Assembly: GCA_016808115.1 (NCBI GenBank)
Contig: JAEQBH010000656.1
Location: forward strand, 3,341,001 to 3,405,000
Origin: Tetrastigma voinierianum
Taxonomy: Eukaryota > Streptophyta > Magnoliopsida > Vitales > Vitaceae
Length of the DNA stretch: 64,000 nucleotides
Reading direction: 5' to 3'
The position numbers and the translations under genes are program-made. Shown piece by piece: positions 34,344 through 46,276 of this stretch. The first letter of the stretch is position 1. Each line of letters starts with the position of its first letter. The notes beneath the pieces are model-generated. The model had not been told where the DNA came from and searched no databases. It saw only the letters and a list, made by a program, of their open reading frames with translations.

Positions 34344-36273
34344 CTAGCCCATTCTCTATCTATATTCTCATTGGTCTAACTTATCCTGATTACAAAGCCG
34401 GACCTTTTGCCGCCTATATAGATTCTGGATCAGGTATATGTCTCTCTAAATCAACCTGCTTTCTTGATGAATATCATGCTGATTTACCTGCAATTCAAGG
34501 AAAAGACATTTCAAATCAAAATATTATTCTTACAAAAGGTATTAAACATCCTCGAATTCTTATTGACAAATATATTGTCAAATTATCTCTTCTTTACTTT
34601 CACAATACTGGGTGTGATATCCTACTCGGTAATAACTTTCTTCAACTATTCAAAATTATTATTCAAAATAATATTTCCTACCACCTTCGACTCAAAACTC
34701 CATGTAATCATTGGATCACTGCTCCACGATTAACACGAGCTTATGCTCGAAAACTTCCTATTCCGTTTATCCCTCGCAACCAACGTGGTGATTATCTTAT
34801 CCCACTACCTTTACCGAAATACGATTTTTCTACTCCACTACTAAAATTAGAATCTCGATTACTAAAAAGTCGTGATTTTTGTTCTCAAATAAAAATCAAA
34901 CTTGAATCACTTTATGTAGAAAATCCCTTACAATTTTGGGAAAACAACAAGATCTATGCAACCCTTGAGTTAAAAGATCCCGATAAGATTATTAGGGTAA
35001 AACCCATGAGACACAATGAATTAGATGTCAAAGAATTTCAGATTCAATTAAAAGAATTATGTGATTTACAATTAATTAGGCCCTCGAAGAGCCCACATAG
35101 TAGCCCATCTTTTATGGTTAGAAACCGAAATGAGATTAATAGAAATAAGGCTCGAATGGTTGTTAATTATAAACAGTTAAATGATAATACAATCTTTGAT
35201 GGATATTTCTTACCAAATAAAGAAACATTAATCCATAAAACTAGAAATTGTAATTGGCACTCAAAGTTTGATTGTAAATCAGGATTCTACCAAATTAAAA
35301 TGACAGAAGAGTCTAAACCATTAACTGCTTTTAGTACTCCACAAGGTCATTACGAATGGAATGTATTACCCTTTGGATTAAAAAATGCCCCTCAAATTTT
35401 TCAAAGAAAAATGTATAATATTTTTAGAGACTATGATTTTATACATGTTTATGTTGATGATATGCTTATATCCTCAAAAACAAAAGAACACCATTTAAAA
35501 CATTTAGATACCTTTATAGATTTATGTAAAACACATGGTATTGGTTTATCCAAAAAGAAGTCTATTATTGGAGAACCTAAGATAGAATTTTTGGGACTCT
35601 TAATTGATTCAGAAGGAATAGAATTACAAAATCATATACTAGAAAAAATTAAAGATTTTCCTGAAAAAATTACAGATCGAAAACAATTACAAAGATTTCT
35701 AGGTATATTAAATTATGTTGAAGGATTTATTAAAAGTCTTGCCGATTTACGAAAACCTTTACAAAAATTAACCAGTGAAAAATATAAATTTATGTTCTCT
35801 AAGGAACATGAACAACATATTAAATTCATAAAATCACAGTGTATTGATTTACCAAAATTAAAGCTTCCTCTAGATGAAGATGATCTAATCCTTGAAACAG
35901 ATTCTTCAGATAGTACATGGGCAGCAGTATTAAAAAGAAGAAAAAATGATTTTGAAGAATTATGCAGATACACATCAGGAACATTTATCCCTACTGAAGA
36001 GAAATATCATATTAATGAAAAAGAATTTTTAGCTGTTGTTAAGGGCTTAAAGAAATTCTCATACTTTTTACTACCAAAAAGATTTCTATTAAGAACAAAT
36101 AATACTCAGGTAAAGGCATTTATTAAAAATAATCTACCTTCTAAACTGAATATAAACATGGCAGATGGCGCACCTATTTTTCAGAATATATATTTGATAT
36201 TGAAATAATTCGTTCTCACAAAAATGTTGTTGCAGATTTCCTAACTAGAGATGGAGGAAAAACTAAAGATTGA
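34340..36273 (+). pseudogene. Protease 2 - reverse transcriptase - RNase H polyprotein
   Basis: An ATG at 34340 gives 622 codons (to 36208). Residues 20-110: retropepsin-like AAYIDSGSGICLSKS (DSG at about residue 28) and CDILLGNNFLQLF. Residues 190-450: RT with ARMVVNYKQLND, FDCKSGFYQIKM, LPFGLKNAPQIFQ and catalytic YVDDMLISS (about residue 370). Residues 510-610: RNase H with LETDSSDSTWAAVL and YHINEKEFLAVVKGL. Near 36150-36185 the frame is broken. The true end, HKNVVADFLTRDG, continues in another frame to TGA 36271-36273, where ORF4 has already begun. Otherwise intact and the best-kept gene in the window. Confidence 0.93.
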
Positions 36274-37097
36274 TGAGGCAGTAGAAAGCCTTTCTGAAAT
36301 GTCAAAATTTTTTGATCAAATAATGATTCTTACTGATTGCTTGGACCGATTAGTTAAAACAGAAAACGATTTGGAAAAAGCAAAGCAAGATGTTGATAGT
36401 TTTATTGTCGATTTTGAACGATGTGTAAAAGATTTTACTACCCATGAAACAGTTCTTACATCATACCTAAAAACCGATATAGATTTTTCAAATATGAGCA
36501 TCAAAGATGATTTGGAAAAAGATACAGTCAAAAAAGATTTTGAAATAGGAGAATCATCCCAAACGATTTCATTACGTCCACAGACGTCAAAAACAAAACC
36601 TATTTTTGAAAAGTCTTCAATACCTCATGAAAGAGAAATTTTACGATTACACATAGAAACTATGGAAAGATTATATGGTCTGGTGGACACAAAACATATG
36701 ATTATTGACAAATATGGGATTTATCCAAGGATATATTTCCTACAAGGATCTAACCCATAAGTGATTCGTGAATGGTTTGATTTTGGTAGCATTGCTACCA
36801 TATACCTTACTACTCCTAATTTTTCGAAATCCAAGATTACTCCTATGGATTCCGCTAAGCATTTGGATAATTTGGGAATAATTCCCTAATAAAGATTGAT
36901 GATACATTAGCACTTGATTTTTTCAGTGCTAGCCCTGATTTTGATGATAATCAAACTTATCCTGTATGGCACTTTATTTGCAAGAGAAAAGTTGTCCATG
37001 AAAGGAATATGATTTCTAAAACTACAAAGATTTTCCGATCCTTTACTGAAGATAATGTCCATTATCGAAGAGGACTCAGATTGATTGTCGTTAAATG
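36251..37097 (+). pseudogene. Fourth viral ORF, function unrecognised
   Basis: 169 codons from ATG 36251 to TAA 36758, starting inside the end of the RNase H frame (23-bp overlap). After the stop the same frame stays open to 36888 (VIREWFDFGSIATIYLTTPN). After a frameshift it runs on to TGA near 37095 (DFFSASPDFDDNQTYPVWHF, TEDNVHYRRGLRLIVVK). The original protein was thus about 275 residues. The N-terminal third is charged and heptad-rich (LVKTENDLEKAKQDVDSF), suggesting a coiled coil. Position matches the transactivator or inclusion ORF of genera with a gene after RT, but I see no motif that proves it. Confidence 0.6.
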
Positions 37098-37562
37098 ACA
37101 AATGGAAAATGCTTTAAAGAGACCGTTCGGAAGCTATGGAAAGCCAGATAGATTGGGATCCGTCATGATCTCCGTAGATTGGGTGTGGTACCAATTCCTT
37201 GACTAAAGAAAAGATTCCCCGATGAAGAAGATCAATTTGATTGAAAATGGAGAATTATTATCTTCTCCATATGCACTGGACTACGTGGAAAGGAAGCTAT
37301 CAGACGAAAGCAATCCTCCAAGATTCCGTCGACACAATTGGACGAAAATAGTAAAAGCAGAAGACAGTGACTAAGACAATATTGGGACATAAAGCGGATT
37401 GTGACACAAAGAAGATTCCGATAAAAATCAAACTTTATCAAAAGAACCCACAGTTTGTCATCGCCCTTGGTTTTCAGCCCATGGTTTCAGAATACCAGCA
37501 CTGCTCAAGATTCCTTTACAAGAATGAAATCCGGATTTCAAGTCTGAGATTAGCTATAAATA
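37098..37562 (+). promoter_or_regulatory. Viral intergenic promoter with TATA box
   Basis: Non-coding. TATAAATA (37555-37562) follows a stretch with GTGACTAAGACAATATTGGG (about 37367) and GATTGTGACACAAAG. In caulimovirids this region drives the pregenomic RNA. Activity of this copy is untested; only the TATA box is recognisable with confidence. Confidence 0.65.
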
Positions 37563-37740
37563 TGTAAAATGTGTAAGAGAAGAGTAGTTCGAAAATATCT
37601 TAGTCTTCTCCTTCTTTCCCTTCGTAAAATAGTGCAAGAGCTTACTGCAAAAATAAGATTGTAAGTTTGATTTCCTGTACTTGTTTTCTGTATTATTTTG
37701 TAATGGCAGGCTAGAATTTATTCTAAGCCTTAATATTATG

Positions 37741-37750
37741 AATAAATAAA
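37741..37750 (+). terminator. Viral poly(A) signal AATAAATAAA
   Basis: Two overlapping AATAAA hexamers 180-190 bp downstream of the TATA box, preceded by TTGTA/TTTTGT-rich sequence (37680-37705). A poly(A) signal shortly after the transcription start is the hallmark of terminally redundant pararetroviral RNA. Confidence 0.75.
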
Positions 37751-38215
37751 ACCGTATTTATTCAGAAAATATTTGTCACATATTCATTAAATTCATTAGA
37801 TTCTTATTTATCTACGCCCTAAGGTAGGAACGACCAGGTTGTACTAACATTTGAAGGTGTCCCCATGATGAAGGTAAGAGAAAGCCCGACGTCTATTCAA
37901 GTGGGATTAACTAAGATGCCTAAGCTCTGTCTCTCTCCCGAATGTTATTCTAATAAAAACAAAGAATCAAGAATAATAATGGAAGCATAGTGGACCCATA
38001 ATTATGCCTATTTTCTTAATAAAGGGAGGTTTTATTTAATACATAATATTAAAGGTTTAGACATAATTGTCATACATAATTGTCATGATATTCATATTAT
38101 GGTTGTTGTTAGCAATTGCAGTATTTAGATTGATTGTAATAATTATAAAGCTGTTTGATCTGTTTGTTTGATTGCTTGCTTGTGATTTTACTACGTTCAA
38201 GACTGTGATTTTGCA
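37751..38215 (+). other. Viral leader remnant
   Basis: Sequence after the poly(A) site, where the long structured leader would start. Has short ATG-initiated frames only. No match to TGGTATCAGAGC was found, so the primer site is lost or lies outside. Ends at the (ATT)n of the next LTR fragment. Confidence 0.45.
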
Positions 38216-39749
38216 GTATTATTATTATCATTATTATTATTATTATTATTATTATTTACTTTCAAGACTGTCATTAATTGGCTATAAATTCAACCATAAA
38301 GCAGTCCTCAAGCTCGGCCCGAAAACTGTCTTGAAAAATAGTCCCAATGTCCGAAAACTCAGTCCCATGGTTGAGGATGAACCACATGGCCATTTACGAC
38401 CCTTAGATTAAGAGGAACCAATTTAGGAGAAAACCCCACCTCGTTTTTTTTTTTTTTGGCACCTATTCGTAGCTCTCGGTGAGTAAACCAACTTTAATTC
38501 TCGGCCTATCGACTTCCGACCGTTGGAACACCAGGAACTTGAGAGTGCACGGTCAACTCTCCTTTCTCCCTTCTATATTTTTTTTCCCCTTTCCTATGCA
38601 CATATTTTTTTTTCTCTTCTCTCTTTTTTTTTTCCTCTCATTTATTTTCTTTCTTCCTCTCTTTTCTTTTTCTCATTTTCTCTTCCTTTTCCTTTTCTTT
38701 CTTTTCTTTTTCTTTTCCTTTTATCCTCCATCGAATTGTTTCTTGGTTTGATCCAAAGAGAGGGAACTTCCTCTCACTTTCCTATTCCTCTCACATGACA
38801 TGTGTTTTCATATGATTCATTTGTCATGTGCCATGTGTCACATGGACACATGCACTAGGTGGAAAATGTCACACCACATGATTCCTCATGCGATGTGCAC
38901 CCTCTAAGTTTTCCATATGGCATCCATGGTCGCACATGTCATCTGACACCCGTGCCTCGAAATACTTGAAATTCCTACTATCTCGGAAACCAATGAAATT
39001 CTACTAGGTATGTAACGCCCCAAAAATACCCTAGAATTTTTATAATAATTTTATTATATAGTCCGGGTAGGAATTGAGCCAAACTTGGGTTTTTCTAGGA
39101 AAACTGATAAATTGTGAAAAGTGAAATGAATATGTGAGCATATGATTAAATATTATATTCTAAAATGAGAAAGTGATTGAACCCGAAAATAAACCTAAGT
39201 GAAAAAGGGCAAATTTGGAATTGGTAAAATGAGGACCTAATGGTTAAGAATAGGATAAGCTTAAATGCTAAGGTGAATTAAATGATAAATGAAAATGAAA
39301 TAAAGACCAAAAAGGAGAAAATTGAGAATGGAATTGTGTGTAAGCCAAACATGGCCTTATACTTAAATGAGAAGAAGACCAAATGTGGTCTTAGGAAGAG
39401 CATTTGGTACTTTGAGCCAAAAAACGTTGAGAGAGAGTGAGAAGAGAAATCTAAGGCAAGGTGAGAAGATCAAGATTGTTGGTGTGATTTCTTCCTATTT
39501 CTTGCTTCTAAGTGATCAAGCATCTTGGGTGAAGAAGATTCAAAGGGATTTAAGGTAATAACCAAACCCTAGATTTCTTTAAATTATGTTTGGGTTAGAA
39601 AAACCTTAATCCATCCAGTTTTCCTATGGTTGGTTTAGGGATGATATTAGAATGCCTTTGGGAGGATTTCTAGAGTTTAATTTGGATTTTGGGGTGATTT
39701 TTGGAGCAAAAATCGTGAAAGAGAAAACCGTAAAAACTGGCAAAATGCA

Positions 39750-40060
39750 GTTCTACGCCGCAACGTAGGGAACCCACGTCGTGGCGTAGACCTACGCCGC
39801 GGCGTGGGATGCCTCGCTATGGCGAGGACGAGGTGCCCAAAAGGGAACCCCTCGGGTATGTCATATGCTTATGTCATGGGCGTATACCTACGCCGGCAAA
39901 GAAAGCATCACTACACGAGCCATTTTCGGATTTTTGTTTCCGAACACCTCGTATTTATACACCAATGGATTAAGGACCCTGATAAATGATTAATGGGGGT
40001 TCAAATAAAGATAAAACTAAATGAAAAATGTATCGTACCTCGCCGCCGAGGCGAAGCGAA
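39750..40060 (+). repeat. GC-rich palindrome cluster in family B LTR
   Basis: CTACGCCGCAACGTAG (39753-39768), perfect ACGCCGCGGCGT (39794-39805), stem CCTCGC/GCGAGG (39812-39827) and CCTCGCCGCCGAGG (near 40037). The surroundings are AT-rich. Same LTR zone as the GTACCGGTAC palindromes of sister copies. Confidence 0.78.
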
Positions 40061-40502
40061 GACTTAGAGTCTTAACCCAAACCGCTAACTAAGATTAATC
40101 GCCATTCACTAAAAATGTGTAATTGTTTATCCACTAAGGTTACATTTGTTACCAATTATGATCAAAAAGGATCACCTAACCTAGACTAAGATCGAAGGAA
40201 GGAAACGGTATTTTATTAACTTCGGGTTTGTTCACTGACCCTCTATCCTTATTTCAAGTGTTTTGGTAGTATACCAAATAAATCTGAATGATCATATGGA
40301 ATGAGAATATCTTTGAAATGATATTACGAAAGTACATATGGATTTGAAAATGTGATATTTGAAATGTCTGACAATTAATTGCATGTGAGTGATTAATTGA
40401 GTTGCAAACGAATTGGTCAATTCTTGACATCTTGAATTGAATTGATATACCGAACGACTCAATACTGGCGGATTCACCAACTCGAACTCATTTAAGGCAA
40501 CC

Positions 40503-42514
40503 GTAGCCTCCCAATTCCCGTGTCCATGACAACCCAACCCGCGAATACCTTTGTCTCACACCAAGAGACCCATACATGAGTAAAAATGGCCATATTAGCC
40601 TACACATCATACTCATCAAATACATCCAACTATATTACAATAGTTCAAGAGTTGATACATCACTCTTAATACAAACATATATTAAGATTTAAAATTTTAA
40701 TACATGTTATACAAAAGTATCTACCAAAGCCACATGTCGGCTTTCTTCTCAAAGCGGCCTCTAATGAGAGTCGTCCTCCCGTACACTCCCTGTAGTTGAA
40801 ATAATGATCCCTCGACATGGTGAGCAATGCCCAGTAGTTGAATCATCCTACATGGGCTACTCCCCACATAAGTGCACATGCAATGATTCAACATAAACAC
40901 ATTCAAGCAAATTCATGATCCTACTTGAATGTCTACGTGATATGGATGAGAATGCGACATGCCCTTTCCCACTTCTCGAGTCCACACTGACTCCCTCACG
41001 CATGCCTAAGCCAAATGTGAGAAAAACATCGTTTTCGAAACAAAAGCTTTTTGTTCTTGAAAACATCATACCGAAGCTTCGTAAATATACTGACTACCGA
41101 GGCAAATTGTTGATCATTTTTCTAAACATTCATGGGTCGTACCGAGATGAACCGTTGACCACTCTCCAAGGCAATTCTTCTGAAATCTTCCTTGAAATTC
41201 CTTTCACAAACCATTTTCCATTTTTCATTTCTTTTTCATGGCCATGCACTCACACCTAATTTTCTAGGTTGCCCCGGTGCATATGAAATGCATTATGCCA
41301 TTTCCAAACCACACATGCCAATATATCAATTATGCATATATCGATAAAATTCACATACATACCACATGTTATTTATTCATGGCAATAACATCAAAATTAG
41401 CTCACATGGGCTAATTAACAATTCAATTCCATTCCAATGGCTCACACACAATTATATTTTTATATAATTCAACCTCATGCTAACACCTTTAATTCCATGC
41501 ATTAACATATTATTTTCCACACAATTCAAGCCATTCATCTTAAGAAATATTTTGCTTACAACACACATGGACCATTTTTGGTCAAATCAAGCAAACCGGG
41601 ATCAAGCCAACAGTCCCTAAACGAGCAAAGGTTGTCCGTGGATACCTCAATCTGAAGTATCGATTCCAATTTGTCGAACCGAAATCCATGGCCATTTCCG
41701 GCCCAACAACACCCAAACCATAATTTATTGCATAAATTATCACACAAATCACCCAAACATTCACAAAGCACTCCAAATATTCCAACAATTCAATCCCAAG
41801 TTTTGGGACCGACCAAACGACCATTCATGGCCTAAAGCACTCCAAATCATTCACAAAGCTCTTAAAACCAAAAATAACTGAGTAGGAGAAGACCCCTACC
41901 TCTTGGAGTTGTCGAAACTCCACAAAACCGGTGCCCACGCGTAGCTCCTCGCCGTGTGTAAATCAACTTTGCTTCTTACTCCGACGCGAACCAACGTCCG
42001 AAAGCTGTAAATCTGCAGAGAAGCTTTGAGCTTCTCTCTAGATCTCCTTCACTCGCACGTCCAAATTCCAAAAATGAGGGAAGATGTCTCTTTTTCTTTT
42101 CATTTTATTCCCATTCTGTCCCTCACTTGCCACTTGTCAAGCCACCATTGGCTCATTGGATTTTCTTATCCACTTATCCATCAACTTTGAATTTTTCTCC
42201 AATTAGGAGATACCACATGTCACCCATGGGCCCCACACTTGAGCTCAAGTTGACTCATTCTGCACCTGACACATGGCACACTATGAGTCACTCAAAATGC
42301 GTCAAGTGTCCCGCACTACGCTCGTTGCCTCGAAAAACGTTCAAATTCAAACTGTCTCGAAATTCGACGAAATTCGACGTGGTAACTAGATTTCGCAAGA
42401 CGATTCCAACGGTGAAGTTCGTTTCATCATTCGAGATCTATAAAAATTCCATATTTTGACTGAAATTACTAATTTGCCATTTTTCAAAAAATAAGATTTT
42501 CTCGGGGTTTTACA
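40503..42514 (-). mobile_element. 3' LTR of the gag-only element
   Basis: Starts GTAGCCTCCCAATTCCCG (the first bases of the consensus TGACGCC are damaged) and ends TCTCGGGGTTTTACA. Module at 40795-40884. Hairpin AGAGAAGCTTTGAGCTTCTCT at about 42011-42032. Confidence 0.84.
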
Positions 42515-42545
42515 TTCTCCCCTCCTTAAAAGAATTTCGTCCCGA
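42515..42545 (-). promoter_or_regulatory. Polypurine tract of the gag-only element
   Basis: Plus strand TTCTCCCCTCCTTAAAAG next to the LTR. The minus strand AGGAGGGGAGAA precedes TGTAAAACCCCGAG. Confidence 0.85.
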
Positions 42546-43385
42546 AATTCCACGCACATATGCATCCAACCACGTGCATATGTAACCCTACACATTCCCT
42601 GCTTGGTGTGCAAACGCTGACCTTCCCAAGGTCACAATCGTTGACAATCCAATGGGTCATCAACCTAATCCATGTCATGAATGACATCCATATACCGAGC
42701 CCTTGTTAGCTCACCAACACCCGACGCAATTTGCCAATGGGTAATTAAATCTCGAGTCACTCCCGACTCCTATCACTCAACTCTAAGTCTACATGATAAC
42801 CATGACCGTGTGTCTTCTCTAGGCAACAGAACCTTTCGGCCTACACTGCGAGTCTCTTATACCCAAACATAAATTTTGGATATCTCCACGGGTCTCTTAC
42901 ACCCACACAGAAATTTTAGATCTCTCCACGGGTCTCTTACACCCACATAGAAATTATGGATATCTCCACGGGTTTGTTACACCCACACAGAAATTATGGA
43001 TATCTCCACGGGTTTGTTACACCCACACAGAAATTATGGATATCTCCACGGGTTTGTTACACCCACACAGAAATTATGGATATCTCCACGGGTCTCTTAC
43101 ACCCACACAGAAATTATGGATATCTCCATCTGCCCTTACACCCAATACGTATTAATACTACCCTGGTCCCTTCACCCTAATTCCGTGCTTTTCACTTGAG
43201 GATCAACGACTCTTCCTGCTTCGCCCAACACACATTAATTACTTCATTTCCGATTTGAACTATGAGTCTTCATTGGACGAGTCCCAAAGAATAAACTCAA
43301 CCCACACCTCCAAGAGTGGTGAATGACCACACTGCACCACACTGACTCGACTAAGTCATCGTGCACCCACACCCGACTCGATGCG
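42546..43385. repeat. LTR-derived block with 40-bp tandem repeats
   Basis: About seven 40-bp units (42849-43127) with GGGTTTGTTACACCCACACA and GAAATTATGGATATCTCCAC. Three consecutive units around 42969-43090 look identical, so that part is recently homogenised. Flanks match 23338-24189 of the array's unit 2 and the middle of the solo LTR at 53620-54180. Confidence 0.88.
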
Positions 43386-43799
43386 ATCCCCCCCGGGGGT
43401 CCACCATGAGCAAAATCTCGGAGATCTCTAACTCACAATCCAGACCTATCAGGTCAACTCTCACCCTACATCCTAGGGAAGAACATCCACACATGGATTC
43501 TTTAAAGGCCTCAACCTCTAAGCCCAAATCTATCACACAAGATGCAACAATGATGAACATGATGCATTAGAAAACAAATGCAGTGCATAAATGCACTCGC
43601 ATGTCCGGGGTTGGTCCGCATGCTCAAATTCCTACAACGGCGTAGACACGCCCTAGTCCCCGTCTCCACTCAGGAGCTTTATGCCCGACCAACCCACACT
43701 TCGCCCCTCCGCCCTCTCCGTTGCCGACCTGCTTGTATAGCACCCTGTGACTGAAACTGGTTCCTCTGACCCATACTAGGGTATGGAGGAATAAAATGT
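43386..43799 (-). pseudogene. Protease stub of the gag-only element
   Basis: Minus frame reading CRVRVDLIGLDCELEISEIL then LMVDP, the N-terminal side of gypsy protease (compare 20400-20500 of unit 1), upstream ELGLEVEAFKES-type sequence, and a linker towards gag. It stops near 43390 (CCCCCCGGGGGTCC) where the LTR-derived block starts. Catalytic motif not readable. Confidence 0.65.
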
Positions 43800-44641
43800 A
43801 TCCTCTCCTGTCCTATAGCTAATCGACTGCAGTTGCCTCTAAAAATCCCGATCCCGTCTCTAAGGGCAATCCCGCCTTCATATGTCCAAAGTTGTTGGCG
43901 TAAATAAATATATCATCTATCCCGTCGACCAAATCTCTATCTTCTCGTCCCGGGAGCAATCCCAAACTGCTCCCGAAATCCCTACGGCAGGTTTCCGCCT
44001 TTCCCAACCGGGAAAAAGACTAACTCTCCTTCCTCTTGCCACTAACACCAGCATCCCGAATGGACAATCTCAGTCCATTCTCAAACCTCCTGACCTTAGA
44101 CAAGTCCGTGGCTACATAATCGTCAGCAAAGCGAGCTAACTCCGTGAACCTAGCCACATACTCAATCACAGTCATGGCCCCCTGCTTTAGCTCTAGGAAC
44201 TCCTGAGCCTTCGCATGTCTCGTAGTGACCGGAAAATACTTGCCCATGAAAAGATCATGGAACTCTGCCCAAGTCATTGCCTCTAGATCTCTAAAGGTCT
44301 TCGCCCAGTTCCACCACACCCTGGGCCCTCGCCCCAGCCGAATGCACTTAGTCCGACCTCGGCTGTATCAAGGTAATCTCCATAGCCTCCAATACCTTTT
44401 CAACCTGCATGAACCAATGGTCTGCCACCATCGGATCTCCTTCCCCTATAAATATCGGAGGATGATGTGCCCTAAACCTCTAGAGGTTACTCGGACCTCC
44501 CTGGCTACCTGCTGCACTAGCTCGCAATGGCAAAGAACAGAATCCCTGGCTGTACCTCGCAAAGGCTTCTGTCGGTCAACACGGTGGTGCTTCGGCTAGC
44601 ACCTCGTGGACCCACCTCATTCTCTTCCCGCGACTAGCCAT
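43800..44641 (-). pseudogene. Gag of the gag-only element
   Basis: The start ATGGCTAGTCGCGGG (44641-44639 is ATG) is followed by HHPPIF-type sequence, DPMVADHWFMQVEKVLEAME, MTWAEFHDLFMGKYFPVTTR, AQEFLELKQGAMTVIEYVAR and FADDYVATDLSKVRRFENGL (44020-44319), the Retrotrans_gag capsid domain. A zinc-knuckle remnant, NNFGHMKAGLPLE near 43880, has lost its cysteines. Frames change at about 44320-44420 and near 44050. Closely related to the gag at 24371-25621. Confidence 0.87.

Positions 44642-46276
<1,635 letters not shown>

Larger units (their letters stand above)
32319..38215 (+). mobile_element. Endogenous pararetrovirus (Caulimoviridae), 5'-truncated and decayed
   Basis: A plus-strand viral gene set in linear order: coat protein C-terminal part, movement protein, retropepsin-like domain, second retropepsin-like domain with RT and RNase H, fourth ORF, then promoter, poly(A) signal and leader. 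No integrase and no LTRs belong to it, as expected for a caulimovirid integrated by repair. ORFs are joined by tiny overlaps. Stops and frameshifts interrupt coat, movement, RNase H end and ORF4, so this copy is an inactive fossil. The coat N-terminal part is missing at the LTR junction (32318). Genus not determined. Confidence 0.9.

Noticed and set aside
32319..38215. Possibly replication-competent integrated virus
   Set aside because: 5' truncation, several stops and frameshifts, and no visible primer site; a fossil copy.
42849..43127. CRISPR-like array (regular 40-bp period)
   Set aside because: Contiguous identical units without unique spacers in a eukaryotic LTR-derived block; an ordinary minisatellite.
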